Assembly (NCBI RefSeq): GCF_001007935.1
Contig: NZ_CP011451.1
Location: 372,001 to 436,000 of the forward strand
DNA from: Nitrosomonas communis
Lineage (GTDB): Bacteria > Pseudomonadota > Gammaproteobacteria > Burkholderiales > Nitrosomonadaceae
Length of the DNA: 64,000 bases
Reading direction: 5' to 3'
Below, one piece after another: positions 1-12,566 of this stretch (positions within the stretch are counted from its first letter, which is position 1; every line of letters begins with the position of its first letter). The position numbers were made by a program, and so were the translations under genes. The notes under the pieces were generated by a model. The model had not been told where the DNA came from, ran no database searches, and worked only from the letters and a program-made list of their open reading frames with translations.

Positions 1-1020
1 AAATGCAGTCACGTCACCTGCTTGCGTTTCAATTATTGGTAACGCTGTTAACGATCCTGTTTTTCCCTTAACCGCTCCCTTTGTATATTTTTCGACATAA
101 TCAGCACTTACCCTTGCTGCACGTTCCAACAAGCGAGAATGTAGATAAAACACGTCTCCTGGATAAGCTTCCCGACCGGGAGGTCGACGGAGCAATAACG
201 ATATTTGACGATATGCCCAAGCCTGTTTAGTCAAATCATCATATACGATAAGCGCATCTTGCCCTCTATCTCTAAAATATTCGCCCATCGTGCAACCTGA
301 ATAGGGTGCTATAAATTGCATCGCGGCGGATTCAGAAGCTGATGCTACAACGACAATGGTATATTCCATTGCGCCATGCTCCTCAAGTTTACGCACAACG
401 TTCGCAATTGATGAAGCTTTTTGCCCAATTGCCACATAGATACAGATCATATTCTCACCTTTCTGATTAATGATTGCATCTATTGCTACAGCCGTTTTCC
501 CGGTCTGGCGATCCCCAATGATCAATTCGCGCTGGCCTCGGCCAACTGGCACCATGGAGTCAACAGCCTTAAGCCCAGTTTGAACTGGTTGATCAACAGA
601 TTGTCGCCAAATAACGCCTGGTGCAATTTTCTCTATAGGCTCTGTTCCCTTAGCTGCGATAGGTCCTTTTCCATCTATGGGTTGTCCTAATGCGTTAACT
701 ACCCGTCCTAACAAACCTTCACCAACTGGTACTTCTAATATCCGTCCTGTACATTTGACAGTATCGCCTTCAGTGAGGTGTTCATAAGCACCCAGAATAA
801 CCGCACCGACTGAATCTCTTTCTAAATTCAATGCCAAACCAAAGGTATTGCCGGGAAACTCAAGCATTTCCCCTTGCATCACATCTGAAAGTCCGTGAAT
901 TCGAACAATGCCATCAGTTAATGATACGATGGTGCCTTGAGTACGAACCTCAGTCGATATAGAAAGTCCTTCAATCCTACTTTTAATCAGCTCACTAATT
1001 TCTGATGGGTTTAACTGCAT
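1..1020 (-). CDS. atpA: ATP synthase F1 subunit alpha (partial, N-terminal part)
   Basis: This is the regulatory, nucleotide-binding alpha subunit of the F1 head of the proton ATP synthase, acting on the cytoplasmic face of the inner membrane. About 340 N-terminal residues are visible before the gene leaves the window. They begin [13 protein letters not shown] and include the Walker A motif GDRQTGKT and the FIAPYSG region typical of alpha. The start ATG lies 11 bp after the atpH stop, which fits cotranscription as the last visible gene of atpIBEFHA. The visible frame is intact. The C-terminal half, atpG, atpD and atpC would lie beyond the left edge. Confidence 0.97.
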   Translation of the reverse strand, partial: MQLNPSEISELIKSRIEGLSISTEVRTQGTIVSLTDGIVRIHGLSDVMQGEMLEFPGNTFGLALNLERDSVGAVILGAYEHLTEGDTVKCTGRILEVPVGEGLLGRVVNALGQPIDGKGPIAAKGTEPIEKIAPGVIWRQSVDQPVQTGLKAVDSMVPVGRGQRELIIGDRQTGKTAVAIDAIINQKGENMICIYVAIGQKASSIANVVRKLEEHGAMEYTIVVVASASESAAMQFIAPYSGCTMGEYFRDRGQDALIVYDDLTKQAWAYRQISLLLRRPPGREAYPGDVFYLHSRLLERAARVSADYVEKYTKGAVKGKTGSLTALPIIETQAGDVTAF

Positions 1021-1031
1021 TTTAATAACTC

Positions 1032-1568
1032 CTAGCTTTTGAGGGCAACAGACATGGTCTCGAGTTTACCGCGTACGGAGCTATCAATAACTTCATCGCC
1101 AATTACTATCTTTACTCCGCCTATTAACTCTGGATCTATGTTTACTTTTGCTTTAATTTTACATTTAAATTTATTTTCAAGCACCGACACTAATTTCTCT
1201 AGTTGGCTATCTGAAATAGCGTACGCAGAAATAATATTTGCCTCCAGTATTTCTTCAAACTGAGCTTTTAATTGTTCATACAGAGCACTCAATTGAGGGA
1301 GCACATCTAATCGATTATTTTCAATCAATAAATTAACTAAATTTCTTCCATCACTATCGAGCTTATTTTCACAAACCTCCAAAATTATTTCAGCTAACTT
1401 GTTGGCTGGTACGCCTGGATCTGAAATAAGAGTTCGTATTTGCTCTATCGTTGTCACCTCTGTAAGCGCATTGAGCATATCCGACCAAGACGATAATGCA
1501 TTCTTTTCCTTTGCTAATTTAAATACGGCCTCAGCATAAGGTCTAGCAATTGTTATTTCCTCAGCCAT
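1032..1568 (-). CDS. atpH: ATP synthase subunit delta
   Basis: Delta (OSCP-like) subunit that joins the top of F1 to the peripheral stalk. The 178-residue product has the usual family length. It begins [19 protein letters not shown], the conserved N-terminal helical start, and carries the C-terminal [16 protein letters not shown] segment that marks the family. Its start codon shares one base with the end of atpF (an ATGA-like junction), so translation is probably coupled. It lies between atpF and atpA in the canonical order. I see no disruption. Confidence 0.97.
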   Translation of the reverse strand: MAEEITIARPYAEAVFKLAKEKNALSSWSDMLNALTEVTTIEQIRTLISDPGVPANKLAEIILEVCENKLDSDGRNLVNLLIENNRLDVLPQLSALYEQLKAQFEEILEANIISAYAISDSQLEKLVSVLENKFKCKIKAKVNIDPELIGGVKIVIGDEVIDSSVRGKLETMSVALKS

Positions 1569-2041
1569 TACTTTAACTCTTCTTGAATTGATGCAAGCAG
1601 ATCAGCATGGACTTTGGCATTCACCTCACGCCGCAATATTTTCGTTGCCCCTGCTAATGCTAAATTGGCAATTTGCTGGCGTAAAGCTTCTTTTGCTCCA
1701 AATATTTCATGCTCAATTTCAGCTTTAGCGGCTGTCAATATCCGCTCTCCTTCGATCCTTGCATTATCCTTGGCTTCTTCAACAATCTCCGCTGCTCGCT
1801 TCTCAGCTTGTGTAATAATTTCTGTGGCGCGCTGCTTAGCTTCTTTTAACGCTTCCGAAGATCTTTGACTTGCAAGCTCCAGCTCTTTTTTACCACGCTC
1901 GCCAGCAGCTAAACCATCGGCAATTTGCTTTTGACGCTCTTCAATTGCACGCAACAAAGGTGGCCAGACAAATTTGACCGTAAACCATACGAATATCGAA
2001 AAGGCTACTGCTTGAGAGATGAGAGTGAAATTAATATTCAT
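1568..2041 (-). CDS. atpF: ATP synthase F0 subunit b
   Basis: Peripheral-stalk subunit b. The 157-residue protein has one N-terminal membrane helix (roughly residues 5-27, ending FVWPPLL) followed by a long charged helix rich in Ala, Glu and Lys. That helix would dimerise and bind delta. Length and architecture match the bacterial b subunit. It is preceded by atpE with a short 39-bp gap and overlaps atpH by one base, consistent with one operon. Confidence 0.97.
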   Translation of the reverse strand: MNINFTLISQAVAFSIFVWFTVKFVWPPLLRAIEERQKQIADGLAAGERGKKELELASQRSSEALKEAKQRATEIITQAEKRAAEIVEEAKDNARIEGERILTAAKAEIEHEIFGAKEALRQQIANLALAGATKILRREVNAKVHADLLASIQEELK

Positions 2042-2080
2042 AGCCAGCTTCGTGTAAGTTTTATTAATTACAAATAAATA

Positions 2081-2383
<303 letters not shown>

Positions 2384-2404
2384 TTAAGAAACTTATATTT
2401 ATAT

Positions 2405-3214
2405 TTAATGTGACTCATGCGCCATTGATAAATAAACCACAGCGAGCATCATAAAAATGAATGCTTGGAGTGTTACTATCAGAATATGAAAAATTAACCA
2501 TCCCACGCCCAGAATCACGCTAAAAAAGGAGCCTGTAACGCCAGTAGCTGCCCACATCCCCAGAAGGAGGAAAATGATCTCTCCTGCGTAGATATTCCCA
2601 AAGAGCCGCAGAGAATGAGACAGTGGCTTTGATACATACTCAATCATGTTGAACAATAAATTCAGCGGCCAAAGTATTGGATTTTTTCCAAATGGCGTAC
2701 AAAACAGCTCATACGTCCATCCCCCTACTCCCTTGACTTGAACGTTAAAGAATATCATTAAGAACCATATGGAGAGCGCCAATGCAAACGTGGTATTCAC
2801 ATCGGTAGTTGGAACAGTGCGCCAATTATGCAGCCCAAATACATGCTCATAAACCCATGCCATAATATCAATCGGCAACAAATCCATTGTATTAAGCAAC
2901 AATACCCATACGAAAATAGTCAAGGCTGCTGGCGCGACAAATTTATGCCTGTCACCATGAAATGTATTTTTTACTTGTGTATCGATAAATTCCACAAGTA
3001 GCTCTACAAAAGCCTGCCGTTTAGTAGGTACACCAGGTGTAGCTCTACGGACGATTAGCCACAAAAAACCCATTCCCAGGATGCCGAGAATGATAGACAT
3101 CAGCAATGTATCCACATGCAGTGTCCAAAACGGCTCTTCTCCCAGAGATACAGTTAAGTTAGTAAGATGATGGTTTATGTATGAGGTTGGAGTAAGCTCA
3201 AGATCTGATGCCAT
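2405..3214 (-). CDS. atpB: ATP synthase F0 subunit a
   Basis: Subunit a provides the proton half-channels against the c ring in the inner membrane. The 269-residue product is strongly hydrophobic. It carries the family core [15 protein letters not shown] with the essential arginine, and the C-terminal helix ending [13 protein letters not shown]. Length is normal. It follows atpI by 27 bp and precedes atpE by 51 bp. Confidence 0.97.
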   Translation of the reverse strand: MASDLELTPTSYINHHLTNLTVSLGEEPFWTLHVDTLLMSIILGILGMGFLWLIVRRATPGVPTKRQAFVELLVEFIDTQVKNTFHGDRHKFVAPAALTIFVWVLLLNTMDLLPIDIMAWVYEHVFGLHNWRTVPTTDVNTTFALALSIWFLMIFFNVQVKGVGGWTYELFCTPFGKNPILWPLNLLFNMIEYVSKPLSHSLRLFGNIYAGEIIFLLLGMWAATGVTGSFFSVILGVGWLIFHILIVTLQAFIFMMLAVVYLSMAHESH

Positions 3215-3241
3215 TATTAATTTATCTGCTATTTAATTTTG

Positions 3242-3625
3242 TTATTTACTATTTTTAGTATTATCAGGCACAAATAAAGCCATACTGAAGATGATGACTG
3301 TTATGATAAATACCCCGATAAATGCACTAGCATTAACTTCTTTATACACTGCAAACACTGTCCAAAGCAGAACTATTATAACGATTATTTTTATTGCTTC
3401 TGCTCTGAGAGCAGTACGTATTGCCCCGCCAGCTGTATAACCCTTATGATGAGAAATTATGAATGCATAAACTGTAGAAGAAACCACATTGACCATTCCA
3501 CCAAGAAATCCTGAAATAGCCCCATGTAACCCCAATACTCCCCAAAATACTAGCGCAATAAATACTGTAAATAATACTTGCCAGCGTATCACCACGTGCA
3601 GTGGCTTATTCCGTATCCAAGGCAT
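3242..3625 (-). CDS. atpI: ATP synthase assembly protein I
   Basis: Small membrane protein of the AtpI family, which assists assembly of the c ring. The 127 residues give about four hydrophobic helices, with GFLGGMVNVVSS in the middle. It is the first gene of the atp operon. The 212-bp gap upstream (3626-3837) separates it from gyrB and presumably holds the atp promoter, although I could not define -35/-10 boxes with confidence. The adjacency of atpI to gyrB is notable, because many bacteria keep atp and dnaA-gyrB apart. Confidence 0.93.
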   Translation of the reverse strand: MPWIRNKPLHVVIRWQVLFTVFIALVFWGVLGLHGAISGFLGGMVNVVSSTVYAFIISHHKGYTAGGAIRTALRAEAIKIIVIIVLLWTVFAVYKEVNASAFIGVFIITVIIFSMALFVPDNTKNSK

Positions 3626-3837
3626 AATTGTTCTCGCTTAGAACCGAAAACTTCCAGCTACACGCATATATAAAAGTACGAGATTTTAACTCGCTTAGAC
3701 CTATCAGTCAACGCAGACTGATCCAAAAATTATAAAAAATGCAGGCATCATAGGATGATTACAAATTGATTTGTGAAAGAGATCATGTGTTTTATTTTAT
3801 AAAGACTGAAGAAGTATGCTTGGGAAACAAAATTCTT

Positions 3838-6327
<2,490 letters not shown>

Positions 6328-7449
6328 TTACAATCGCATCGGCATCACAACATATTTAAAATGATCATTCTTTGGAATAGTTATTAAAGTACTACTATTA
6401 GCATTTTCAAAAGCACATTGAACGCTATCACTATTGAGATTATTTAATACATCTAATAAGTAATTAATATTAAAGCTGATATCGATAGTATCTTGCTGAT
6501 AGTCAATTTCAAGATCTTCTTGGGCTTCCTCTTGCTCACTATTTTTACAAACAATACTTAACATGCCATTCGAAATCACTAGCCTTACGCCGCGAAACTT
6601 CTCATTCGCATTGGATAGAATGGCAACTCGCTGCAATCCTTGCAAAAAACTTTGACGATTTATACTAAATTGCTTGGTATTGTTCACGGGAATCGCACGA
6701 TTGAAGTCTGGAAATTTTCCTTCGATGACTTTGGAAGTTAATACAATATCTGAAAAAGCAAAGCGTATTTTTTTTGGAAAGACTTCTATAATAACGGGTT
6801 CTTCAGTTTCATTAAGTAATTTTGAAAGTTCCTGCACAGTTTTCCGGGGAATGATAGTTTCTTTTCTTTCCCATTCATCTTCCAATTCAATTGAAGCATA
6901 GCTGAGACGATGACTATCCGTAGCTATAAACTTTAGATGTTTGCCTTCGATTAAAAGCAATAATCCATTCAGATAATAGCGAATGTCCTGCTGTGCCACA
7001 GCATATTGTACTAAGTGAAGAAGATCCTTTAAATTTTGTTGCGAGAGCGTAAGCGTGCTCTCTGGCATTTCTTCCTTTGGCATTCTCGGAAAATCATCTG
7101 CAGGAAGTATTTGCAAGCTGAAACGGCTTTTAATCGCGTTAATTTGTAGTCGATTATCAACTTTTGCTAGGGTAACTTCTGTATCGGAAGAAAAAGTACG
7201 CAATATCTCCAGCATCTTTTTTGATGAAACGGTAAGAGCAGAAAATTCCTTTGAGATTACTGTCTCAGAAGTTTGCAAATACGTTTCAATTTCTATTTCA
7301 AGATCAGTGGTTACAAAAACGATTTTCCCGTTCTCTTGCTTAATAAAGACGTTGGAAAGTATTGGTAGAGTATGACGCCGCTCAACAATGCCATTAACAA
7401 TTTGCAAAGGCTTAAGTAAAAAATCCCGGCTAGCTTTTATTAAATTCAT
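6328..7449 (-). CDS. dnaN: DNA polymerase III sliding clamp (beta)
   Basis: Beta clamp, the processivity ring of DNA polymerase III. The 373 residues match the usual length of about 366-375 and three-domain fold. It starts MNLIKASRDFLLKPLQ and ends with the typical YVVMPMRL, whose terminal hydrophobic residues belong to the clamp-binding pocket region. It lies downstream of dnaA across the putative origin and 75 bp upstream of gyrB. The order dnaA-dnaN-gyrB without recF is seen in several betaproteobacteria. Confidence 0.98.
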   Translation of the reverse strand: MNLIKASRDFLLKPLQIVNGIVERRHTLPILSNVFIKQENGKIVFVTTDLEIEIETYLQTSETVISKEFSALTVSSKKMLEILRTFSSDTEVTLAKVDNRLQINAIKSRFSLQILPADDFPRMPKEEMPESTLTLSQQNLKDLLHLVQYAVAQQDIRYYLNGLLLLIEGKHLKFIATDSHRLSYASIELEDEWERKETIIPRKTVQELSKLLNETEEPVIIEVFPKKIRFAFSDIVLTSKVIEGKFPDFNRAIPVNNTKQFSINRQSFLQGLQRVAILSNANEKFRGVRLVISNGMLSIVCKNSEQEEAQEDLEIDYQQDTIDISFNINYLLDVLNNLNSDSVQCAFENANSSTLITIPKNDHFKYVVMPMRL

Positions 7450-7578
7450 ATTATTTAAACTTTAATAAGAGTATATAAATATAATTCAATTCCGGTATAT
7501 CTATTAAAATATAATAAATATCAAATCCTTAAATAGAATTTCAGGCTTGTATAAAATAAAAGTTTTAATTGGATAATT

Positions 7579-7587
7579 TGTGGATAA
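7579..7587 (-). promoter_or_regulatory. DnaA box
   Basis: TGTGGATAA, the exact reverse complement of the TTATCCACA consensus. It sits inside a 26-base core (about 7562-7587) that is almost unchanged in the two oriC-like repeats elsewhere in the window. Confidence 0.8.
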
Positions 7588-7646
7588 ATTTGAGAAATTA
7601 ATTTTCTATCAAATTATCCTCAAACTATTCAGATTTTATATACAAA

Positions 7647-7655
7647 TTATCCACA
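7647..7655 (+). promoter_or_regulatory. DnaA box
   Basis: TTATCCACA, exact consensus, immediately adjoining the dnaA stop codon. Together with the box at 7579 it forms an outward-facing pair 68 bp apart (start to start). Confidence 0.8.
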
Positions 7656-9029
7656 TCAACCCCGTAGAATATGTAATAAAGCATTATAATCCCGGCTTAC
7701 GATGGGATCAGATGAGCGTAATTCTGCAATTTTTCGGTGAGCATGCAAGACAGTTGTGTGATCTCGTCCCCCAAATGCTTCCCCAATATCAGGTAAGCTT
7801 AATTGCGTGAGTTCTTTGGCAATGGCCATAGCAACCTGCCTGGGTCTTGCCACGATGCGCGTACGTTTTTTAGAGTACATCTCAGCTACTTTAATTTTGT
7901 AGTAATCAGCGACAGTTTTTTGAATATTTTCGATGGAGATTTGCCGGTTCTGGACAGCTAACAAATCTTTCAACGCTTCTTTTGCTAACTCCAAGGAAAG
8001 GGGATGGCCTGTAAAACGAGAATAAGCCAGCATCCGCTTCAGAGCGCCTTCCAATTCACGAACATTGGAGCGGATATGCTTCGCAACAAAAAAAGCAACA
8101 TTCTCATCTAGAACGATTTTTTCTATCAATGCCTTTTTCAGGAGAATAGCGACCCGCATTTCTAGCTCTGGTGGCTCAACCGCAACTGTTAATCCCCAAC
8201 CAAATCTTGATACCAGACGCTCTTCTAAGCCCGATATTTCTTTGGGATAACTATCGCAAGTAATAATGACTTGTTTATGCGCTTCAACAAGGGTATTGAA
8301 AGCATAGAAAAATTCTTCTTGAGTACGATTCTTGCCTCCAAAAAACTGAACATCATCAACAAGTAACACATCTAGTGAATGATAATACAATTTGAATTTA
8401 TCAAATGACTTGTGTTGATAAGCACTGACTACATCAGAAACATATTTTTCAGCATGAACATAGCGTATTTTGGCTTCATGATTATTTTCAAAAATATAAT
8501 TACCAATAGCTTGAATTAGATGCGTTTTGCCTAAACCAACTCCACCATAAATGAATAAAGGGTTGTAAGCGATCCCGGGACGTTCGGCAACTTGAATTGC
8601 ACCAGCCCGAGCGAGTTGATTGGCTTTTCCAGTAACGAAGCTATCAAAAGTAAAATTGGGATTTAGATGACTAGCGTTTCTTTTTTTGGGTACAGGTTTA
8701 GTAATTAATGATTGAACAGGAGAATTGTTGTTTACATGGTGTGAGCTTTCATCATTAGAAATTTTTGTATCAAATGTATTTCCAAGTATTAATTGAAAGT
8801 GAATTTTCTTAGAAAAATGTTGTTGAGCCATTACCTCAATATGAGGTATAAAATTGTCTTTAACCCATTGTAAGACGAACCGATTCGGTGCAATCAATAC
8901 AGGTTGATCATTACAATTTTCAGAAATATCTAATTGTAATGGTTTAATCCAGGTATTAAATTGTTGGGCATTTAGCTCTTTCTTGAAATGCTTAAGACAA
9001 GAGTACCAGAAAGTTTCTATTGCCTGCAT
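7656..9029 (-). CDS. dnaA: Chromosomal replication initiator DnaA
   Basis: AAA+ initiator that binds DnaA boxes and opens oriC. The 457-residue protein has an N-terminal helicase/DiaA-contact domain (to about residue 80) and a poorly conserved Ser/Asn-rich linker (about 85-125). The AAA+ core carries Walker [10 protein letters not shown] at about 162-170 and Walker [10 protein letters not shown]. Domain IV ends with the box-recognition helix [15 protein letters not shown]. Length is typical for betaproteobacteria. It is transcribed away from the glycan cluster and towards dnaN. No DnaA box was recognised in its own upstream region. Confidence 0.98.
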   Translation of the reverse strand: MQAIETFWYSCLKHFKKELNAQQFNTWIKPLQLDISENCNDQPVLIAPNRFVLQWVKDNFIPHIEVMAQQHFSKKIHFQLILGNTFDTKISNDESSHHVNNNSPVQSLITKPVPKKRNASHLNPNFTFDSFVTGKANQLARAGAIQVAERPGIAYNPLFIYGGVGLGKTHLIQAIGNYIFENNHEAKIRYVHAEKYVSDVVSAYQHKSFDKFKLYYHSLDVLLVDDVQFFGGKNRTQEEFFYAFNTLVEAHKQVIITCDSYPKEISGLEERLVSRFGWGLTVAVEPPELEMRVAILLKKALIEKIVLDENVAFFVAKHIRSNVRELEGALKRMLAYSRFTGHPLSLELAKEALKDLLAVQNRQISIENIQKTVADYYKIKVAEMYSKKRTRIVARPRQVAMAIAKELTQLSLPDIGEAFGGRDHTTVLHAHRKIAELRSSDPIVSRDYNALLHILRG

Positions 9030-9395
9030 AAGTGGAGATTCTAGTTAATCTGAAATTTATCTTAAACTGCTATTTTTACATAGTGTATTCTACACTGATG
9101 TTTGAATATGCGTGGAAATCTCATTTCCAAAAACTCTAAAAGTGCTTGATCATTAGAACAAAGTTTGCACTTTTAAAGAGGAGAATTGATACCAAATTTT
9201 GAGAGGTCGTCGTTTTGTAGTCGACAATAGTATAATAGATAGCTTTCGATTTAATATTTTTCTTGAAGAAATAAGTTTACTTTTTCTATGTTGGCGCCGT
9301 GTTTATCAAACTGAAACTACTTCTCAATCGTTGCTGCAAGTGTTTATAGCGGATGCACAAAATTCTTAATAAAAAAAACATATAAGGAATTGTGG
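9030..9395. other. Divergent intergenic region between dnaA and the glycan cluster
   Basis: 366 bp without a supported gene. It must hold the dnaA promoter (minus strand) and probably the promoter of the glycan cluster (plus strand). I could not assign convincing -35/-10 pairs. A Shine-Dalgarno AAGGA at 9384-9388 serves the next gene. Confidence 0.6.
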
Positions 9396-10673
9396 ATGAA
9401 TTTGGATATCAGCCAAATATCAGCGTCCCTACAGCCCGCCGTCTATACACATGATCTTGGTAAATGTTATCAGCTTTACGCACAACCTAAAGATCGTCTA
9501 AAACAGTTTTTATGGCGTGGTAGACGCCGATATTACCGGGAATTATGGGCCTTACAGAAAATCAATCTAGAAATAATGCCTGGTGAAGTGATAGGAATTA
9601 TTGGGCGCAACGGCTCAGGTAAGTCAACCTTATTACAACTCATTTGTGGCACATTGACGCCCACCTGTGGCAAAGTAGAGGTAAATGGCCATTTGGCAGC
9701 CTTACTGGAGTTAGGAGCTGGATTTAATCCAGATTTTACTGGGCGTGAAAATATCTGGTTAAATGCTGCCATTCTGGGTCTAACTCAAGAAGAAATCGCA
9801 GATCGAATTGAGTACATTATTGATTTTTCAGAAATTCGGGATTTTATTGATCAGCCAGTCAAAACTTATTCAAGTGGAATGTATGTACGGCTGGCATTCT
9901 CGGTAGCAATAAGCATTGATCCTGATATTCTGATTATTGATGAAGCATTATCAGTAGGCGATGGTTCATTTGCACGAAAATCTTTTAATCGCATCATGCA
10001 ATTAAAGGAAAGGGGCAAGACTATCTTATTTTGTTCTCATTCTCTTTTCCAAATCGAGTCAATGTGTTCACGAGCGCTTTGGATCAATCAGGGTCAGTTG
10101 ATGGCAGAAGGGGATGTAAAGCACGTGGTATCTGCTTATCAGACGTTTTTAGACAGAAGTGTACTAGCTACATCTGAGCAAGCTACTGCACCTTGTGAGG
10201 ATGTCATGCCGGCGGATACGCCTTCTGCTGGCGGGTATGTAAGTGGACATGCGCGTTTAGATAAAGTAGATGTGGAGATCGAGGGGAAAAGTTCTCGTGA
10301 CGCTATTGTCAAAAGTGGTCAATCCACGGTTAGAGTGAAAGTATCATTTGTTTCTGATCCTGCGATTCCCTGTCCGACTGTTGCGGTTACACTGCATGCC
10401 ATGGATGGACGTATGCTTACAAGCGCAGCTACCTGGGAAGATCAGGTTACACTGGAGCGTACTCCCAATGGGGCCGGGCAGATTAGTGCTGTTTTTGAGT
10501 GTTTGCCCTTACTCAAAGGGGAGTATTTGATCAGTGTTTATCTACTTTGCGAGCAGGGCATACACCTGTATGATTCAGCAAGCGGGGTATCTACACTGCG
10601 CGTGCAGCAGGAAGGAAGGTTGCAAGGTTATTTTGCTGTGCCGCATATCTGGAGAATTGATGATGGAAAATAG
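9396..10673 (+). CDS. Polysaccharide ABC transporter ATP-binding protein (Wzt-like)
   Basis: Predicted ATPase of an O-antigen/teichoic-acid type ABC exporter. Walker A GRNGSGKST begins near residue 69. A signature YSSGMYVRLAFSVA and Walker B ILIIDEALSVGD follow, an arrangement typical of Wzt/TagH ATPases. Residues after about 270 form a separate C-terminal domain of the kind that recognises the glycan terminus in Wzt proteins. The frame opens at TTG 9390, but ATG 9396 sits 7 bp after AAGGA and is preferred. No partner permease (Wzm) is visible in the window, which is odd because the two are usually adjacent. It overlaps the next gene by 14 bp. Confidence 0.85.
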   Translation: MNLDISQISASLQPAVYTHDLGKCYQLYAQPKDRLKQFLWRGRRRYYRELWALQKINLEIMPGEVIGIIGRNGSGKSTLLQLICGTLTPTCGKVEVNGHLAALLELGAGFNPDFTGRENIWLNAAILGLTQEEIADRIEYIIDFSEIRDFIDQPVKTYSSGMYVRLAFSVAISIDPDILIIDEALSVGDGSFARKSFNRIMQLKERGKTILFCSHSLFQIESMCSRALWINQGQLMAEGDVKHVVSAYQTFLDRSVLATSEQATAPCEDVMPADTPSAGGYVSGHARLDKVDVEIEGKSSRDAIVKSGQSTVRVKVSFVSDPAIPCPTVAVTLHAMDGRMLTSAATWEDQVTLERTPNGAGQISAVFECLPLLKGEYLISVYLLCEQGIHLYDSASGVSTLRVQQEGRLQGYFAVPHIWRIDDGK

Positions 10674-12507
10674 AGTGTTCCAGCTTGATCAATTGTCCCG
10701 TTTCGATCCAAACAGAACCCTTCCTTTTTCTCACCATGATAATGATGGCCGTATAAACTCTAATACGGCTTCTTCCTATAAGAATCTAGCTTTTCCACTT
10801 AATGTGTATGCGCATGCTTTGTTCCTCCAAGAGGGTCGAGTAAATTATTTACATTACGGGTTGTTTCAGAAAAATCAAACTGATCTTGAAGCAGCACAGC
10901 AATATTCAACTGATCTGCTTTTGAATCGCTTACCTGCTGCGCCCTGCCGTATTCTGGAAGTGGGGATAGGTCTCGGAACAACATTTTCTGTACTCATTCA
11001 GAAGGGATACCAGGTCTACGGTATCACGCCGGATGCCCAACAAATCGCGTTGATACACAAACGCTTAGGCTCCCAAGTTATGGTGGCTTGCCAACGTTTG
11101 GAGGACTTTGAAGCGGCACAAGATAGTTTTGATGTTATCCTGTTTCAGGAGTCTGCTCAATATATCGAGCCATTGGTCATTTTTAACAAAGGATTGGATC
11201 TAATAACTGAAGGTGGAAGCTTGCTTATAGTTGACGAATTTGCTTTGCGTCGAGACGAGGTTGGTGAAGAAGGTCTGCATTTGCTGAGTGATATGCTGGC
11301 ATTAGCCAATCGCTTGGGGTTTGAATTGGTTGAACAGCTGGATTTGTCGACTATGGCTGCACCTACACTGGATTATTTGCTCCAAGTGACGACGCGCCAG
11401 CGGCAGCGGTTGATGAATGACCTTTCCATGAATGCTGAGTGTCTTGAGCTACTGGAAGAATCCAACCGGCTATATCAAGAAAAATATGCGTGTGGACGAT
11501 TTGGTTATGCATTACTGCATTTCAGAAAAAAACAGCCGCCGCGGTGGCGGTTACGTTTGCTCGAAAAAAATCAGGCCCCTGATATGCTAGCCTTATTCAA
11601 GCAAACTTTTGGTCATAGTATGACGCCTTCTATGTGGCAGTGGAAATATGGTGCAGGGCGAGGCCGTGCAATCGGGGTATGGCATGGGGATCAATTGATT
11701 GCTCATTATGGCGGTATGGGACGCAATATTTTGTATTTTGGTCAGCCGCAAGCAGCTGTACAGATTGGTGATGTTATGGTCGATTCAGCAGAACGCGGTA
11801 TTTTGACAAAAAAAGGGCCCTTTTTCCTGATGGCAGCAACGTTTCTGGAACGCTATATAGGCTATGGTAAGCCTTATTTGCTAGGATTTGGCTTTCCCAA
11901 CGAGCGGGCCATGAAAGTAGCCGAGCGACAAGGATTGTATGCTGAAACGGCGCATATGAGCGAGATCGAGTGGCAGCCACTAGCCAGAACACCGCAGTGG
12001 TTAACGCGATTACATGTTGTGGATAGTTCAAATATCAATGACGTCTGGATTGCTACGGCGATTGCTCAATGTTGGCGAAGTATGGCTGCGGATTTGGAGG
12101 AAGCATTAGTCGGCGTGCGCGATTGGACGTACTTACGCGATCGCTATCTCAGTCATCCTCACCAGCATTATCAGGTTGTATTGGTAATCAATCGATTTGG
12201 CAGGAAAGTACGCGGAGTGTTAGTGTTGCGACATACTGCAGAAGGTTGTGAAATCACCGATCTTGTTTCACCATTAAAGGAGATTCCGTTACTAATAACA
12301 CATGCAAGAAGGATAGCGGGGATGAGCGGTCATCATCGGTTAAGTTGCCAAATTACCGAAAATTTTGCTTCGTATTTTGTTGCGACAGGCGGCACTAAGC
12401 AAGCATTACCTATCTGTATTCCAGCCAATGCTTGGAGTGCCGGTCCAATGGTAGAGACACTACGTAATCGCTGGTGGCTGATGAGCGGGGATATGGACTT
12501 CAGGTAA
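10660..12507 (+). CDS. Methyltransferase-GNAT acyltransferase fusion protein
   Basis: A 615-residue two-domain protein, probably modifying a glycan or sugar nucleotide. The N-terminal half has the class I SAM-binding motif RILEVGIGLGTTFSVL near residue 98, followed by a DVILFQESAQY motif-IV-like region. The C-terminal half (about 300-450) resembles a GNAT acyltransferase: QIGDVMVDSAERG followed by GFGFPNERAMKVAERQGL. I chose ATG 10660, preceded by GGAG and overlapping the ABC ATPase by 14 bp, over the longer frame opening at 10534, which would overlap that gene by 140 bp. The pairing of both activities in one chain suggests sequential decoration steps. The substrate is unknown. Confidence 0.75.
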   Translation: MMENRVFQLDQLSRFDPNRTLPFSHHDNDGRINSNTASSYKNLAFPLNVYAHALFLQEGRVNYLHYGLFQKNQTDLEAAQQYSTDLLLNRLPAAPCRILEVGIGLGTTFSVLIQKGYQVYGITPDAQQIALIHKRLGSQVMVACQRLEDFEAAQDSFDVILFQESAQYIEPLVIFNKGLDLITEGGSLLIVDEFALRRDEVGEEGLHLLSDMLALANRLGFELVEQLDLSTMAAPTLDYLLQVTTRQRQRLMNDLSMNAECLELLEESNRLYQEKYACGRFGYALLHFRKKQPPRWRLRLLEKNQAPDMLALFKQTFGHSMTPSMWQWKYGAGRGRAIGVWHGDQLIAHYGGMGRNILYFGQPQAAVQIGDVMVDSAERGILTKKGPFFLMAATFLERYIGYGKPYLLGFGFPNERAMKVAERQGLYAETAHMSEIEWQPLARTPQWLTRLHVVDSSNINDVWIATAIAQCWRSMAADLEEALVGVRDWTYLRDRYLSHPHQHYQVVLVINRFGRKVRGVLVLRHTAEGCEITDLVSPLKEIPLLITHARRIAGMSGHHRLSCQITENFASYFVATGGTKQALPICIPANAWSAGPMVETLRNRWWLMSGDMDFR

Positions 12508-12566
12508 AAGCAGTTTGGCTGTTTTTCATCATTTTGAGTATTTATTCATTGAGCGAGAAGAAGTAA

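Larger units (their letters stand above)
7450..7655. other. oriC: Probable chromosomal replication origin (oriC) in the dnaA-dnaN gap
   Basis: This 206-bp gap is extremely AT-rich (7450-7570 is nearly all A/T with TATAA-type runs, a good unwinding element). It holds two exact consensus DnaA boxes in opposite orientation: TGTGGATAA at 7579-7587 and TTATCCACA at 7647-7655. A one-mismatch box (TTATCCTCA) lies at 7614-7622. Such a cluster between dnaA and dnaN is a known oriC position. A diverged copy of this sequence occurs twice near 39.8 and 42.2 kb. A GC-skew switch or marker-frequency peak here would confirm it. Confidence 0.75.

Noticed and set aside
10534-10659. Upstream extension of the methyltransferase-GNAT frame by 42 codons
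   Set aside because: It overlaps the ABC ATPase gene and has no ribosome site. ATG 10660 has GGAG at proper spacing.
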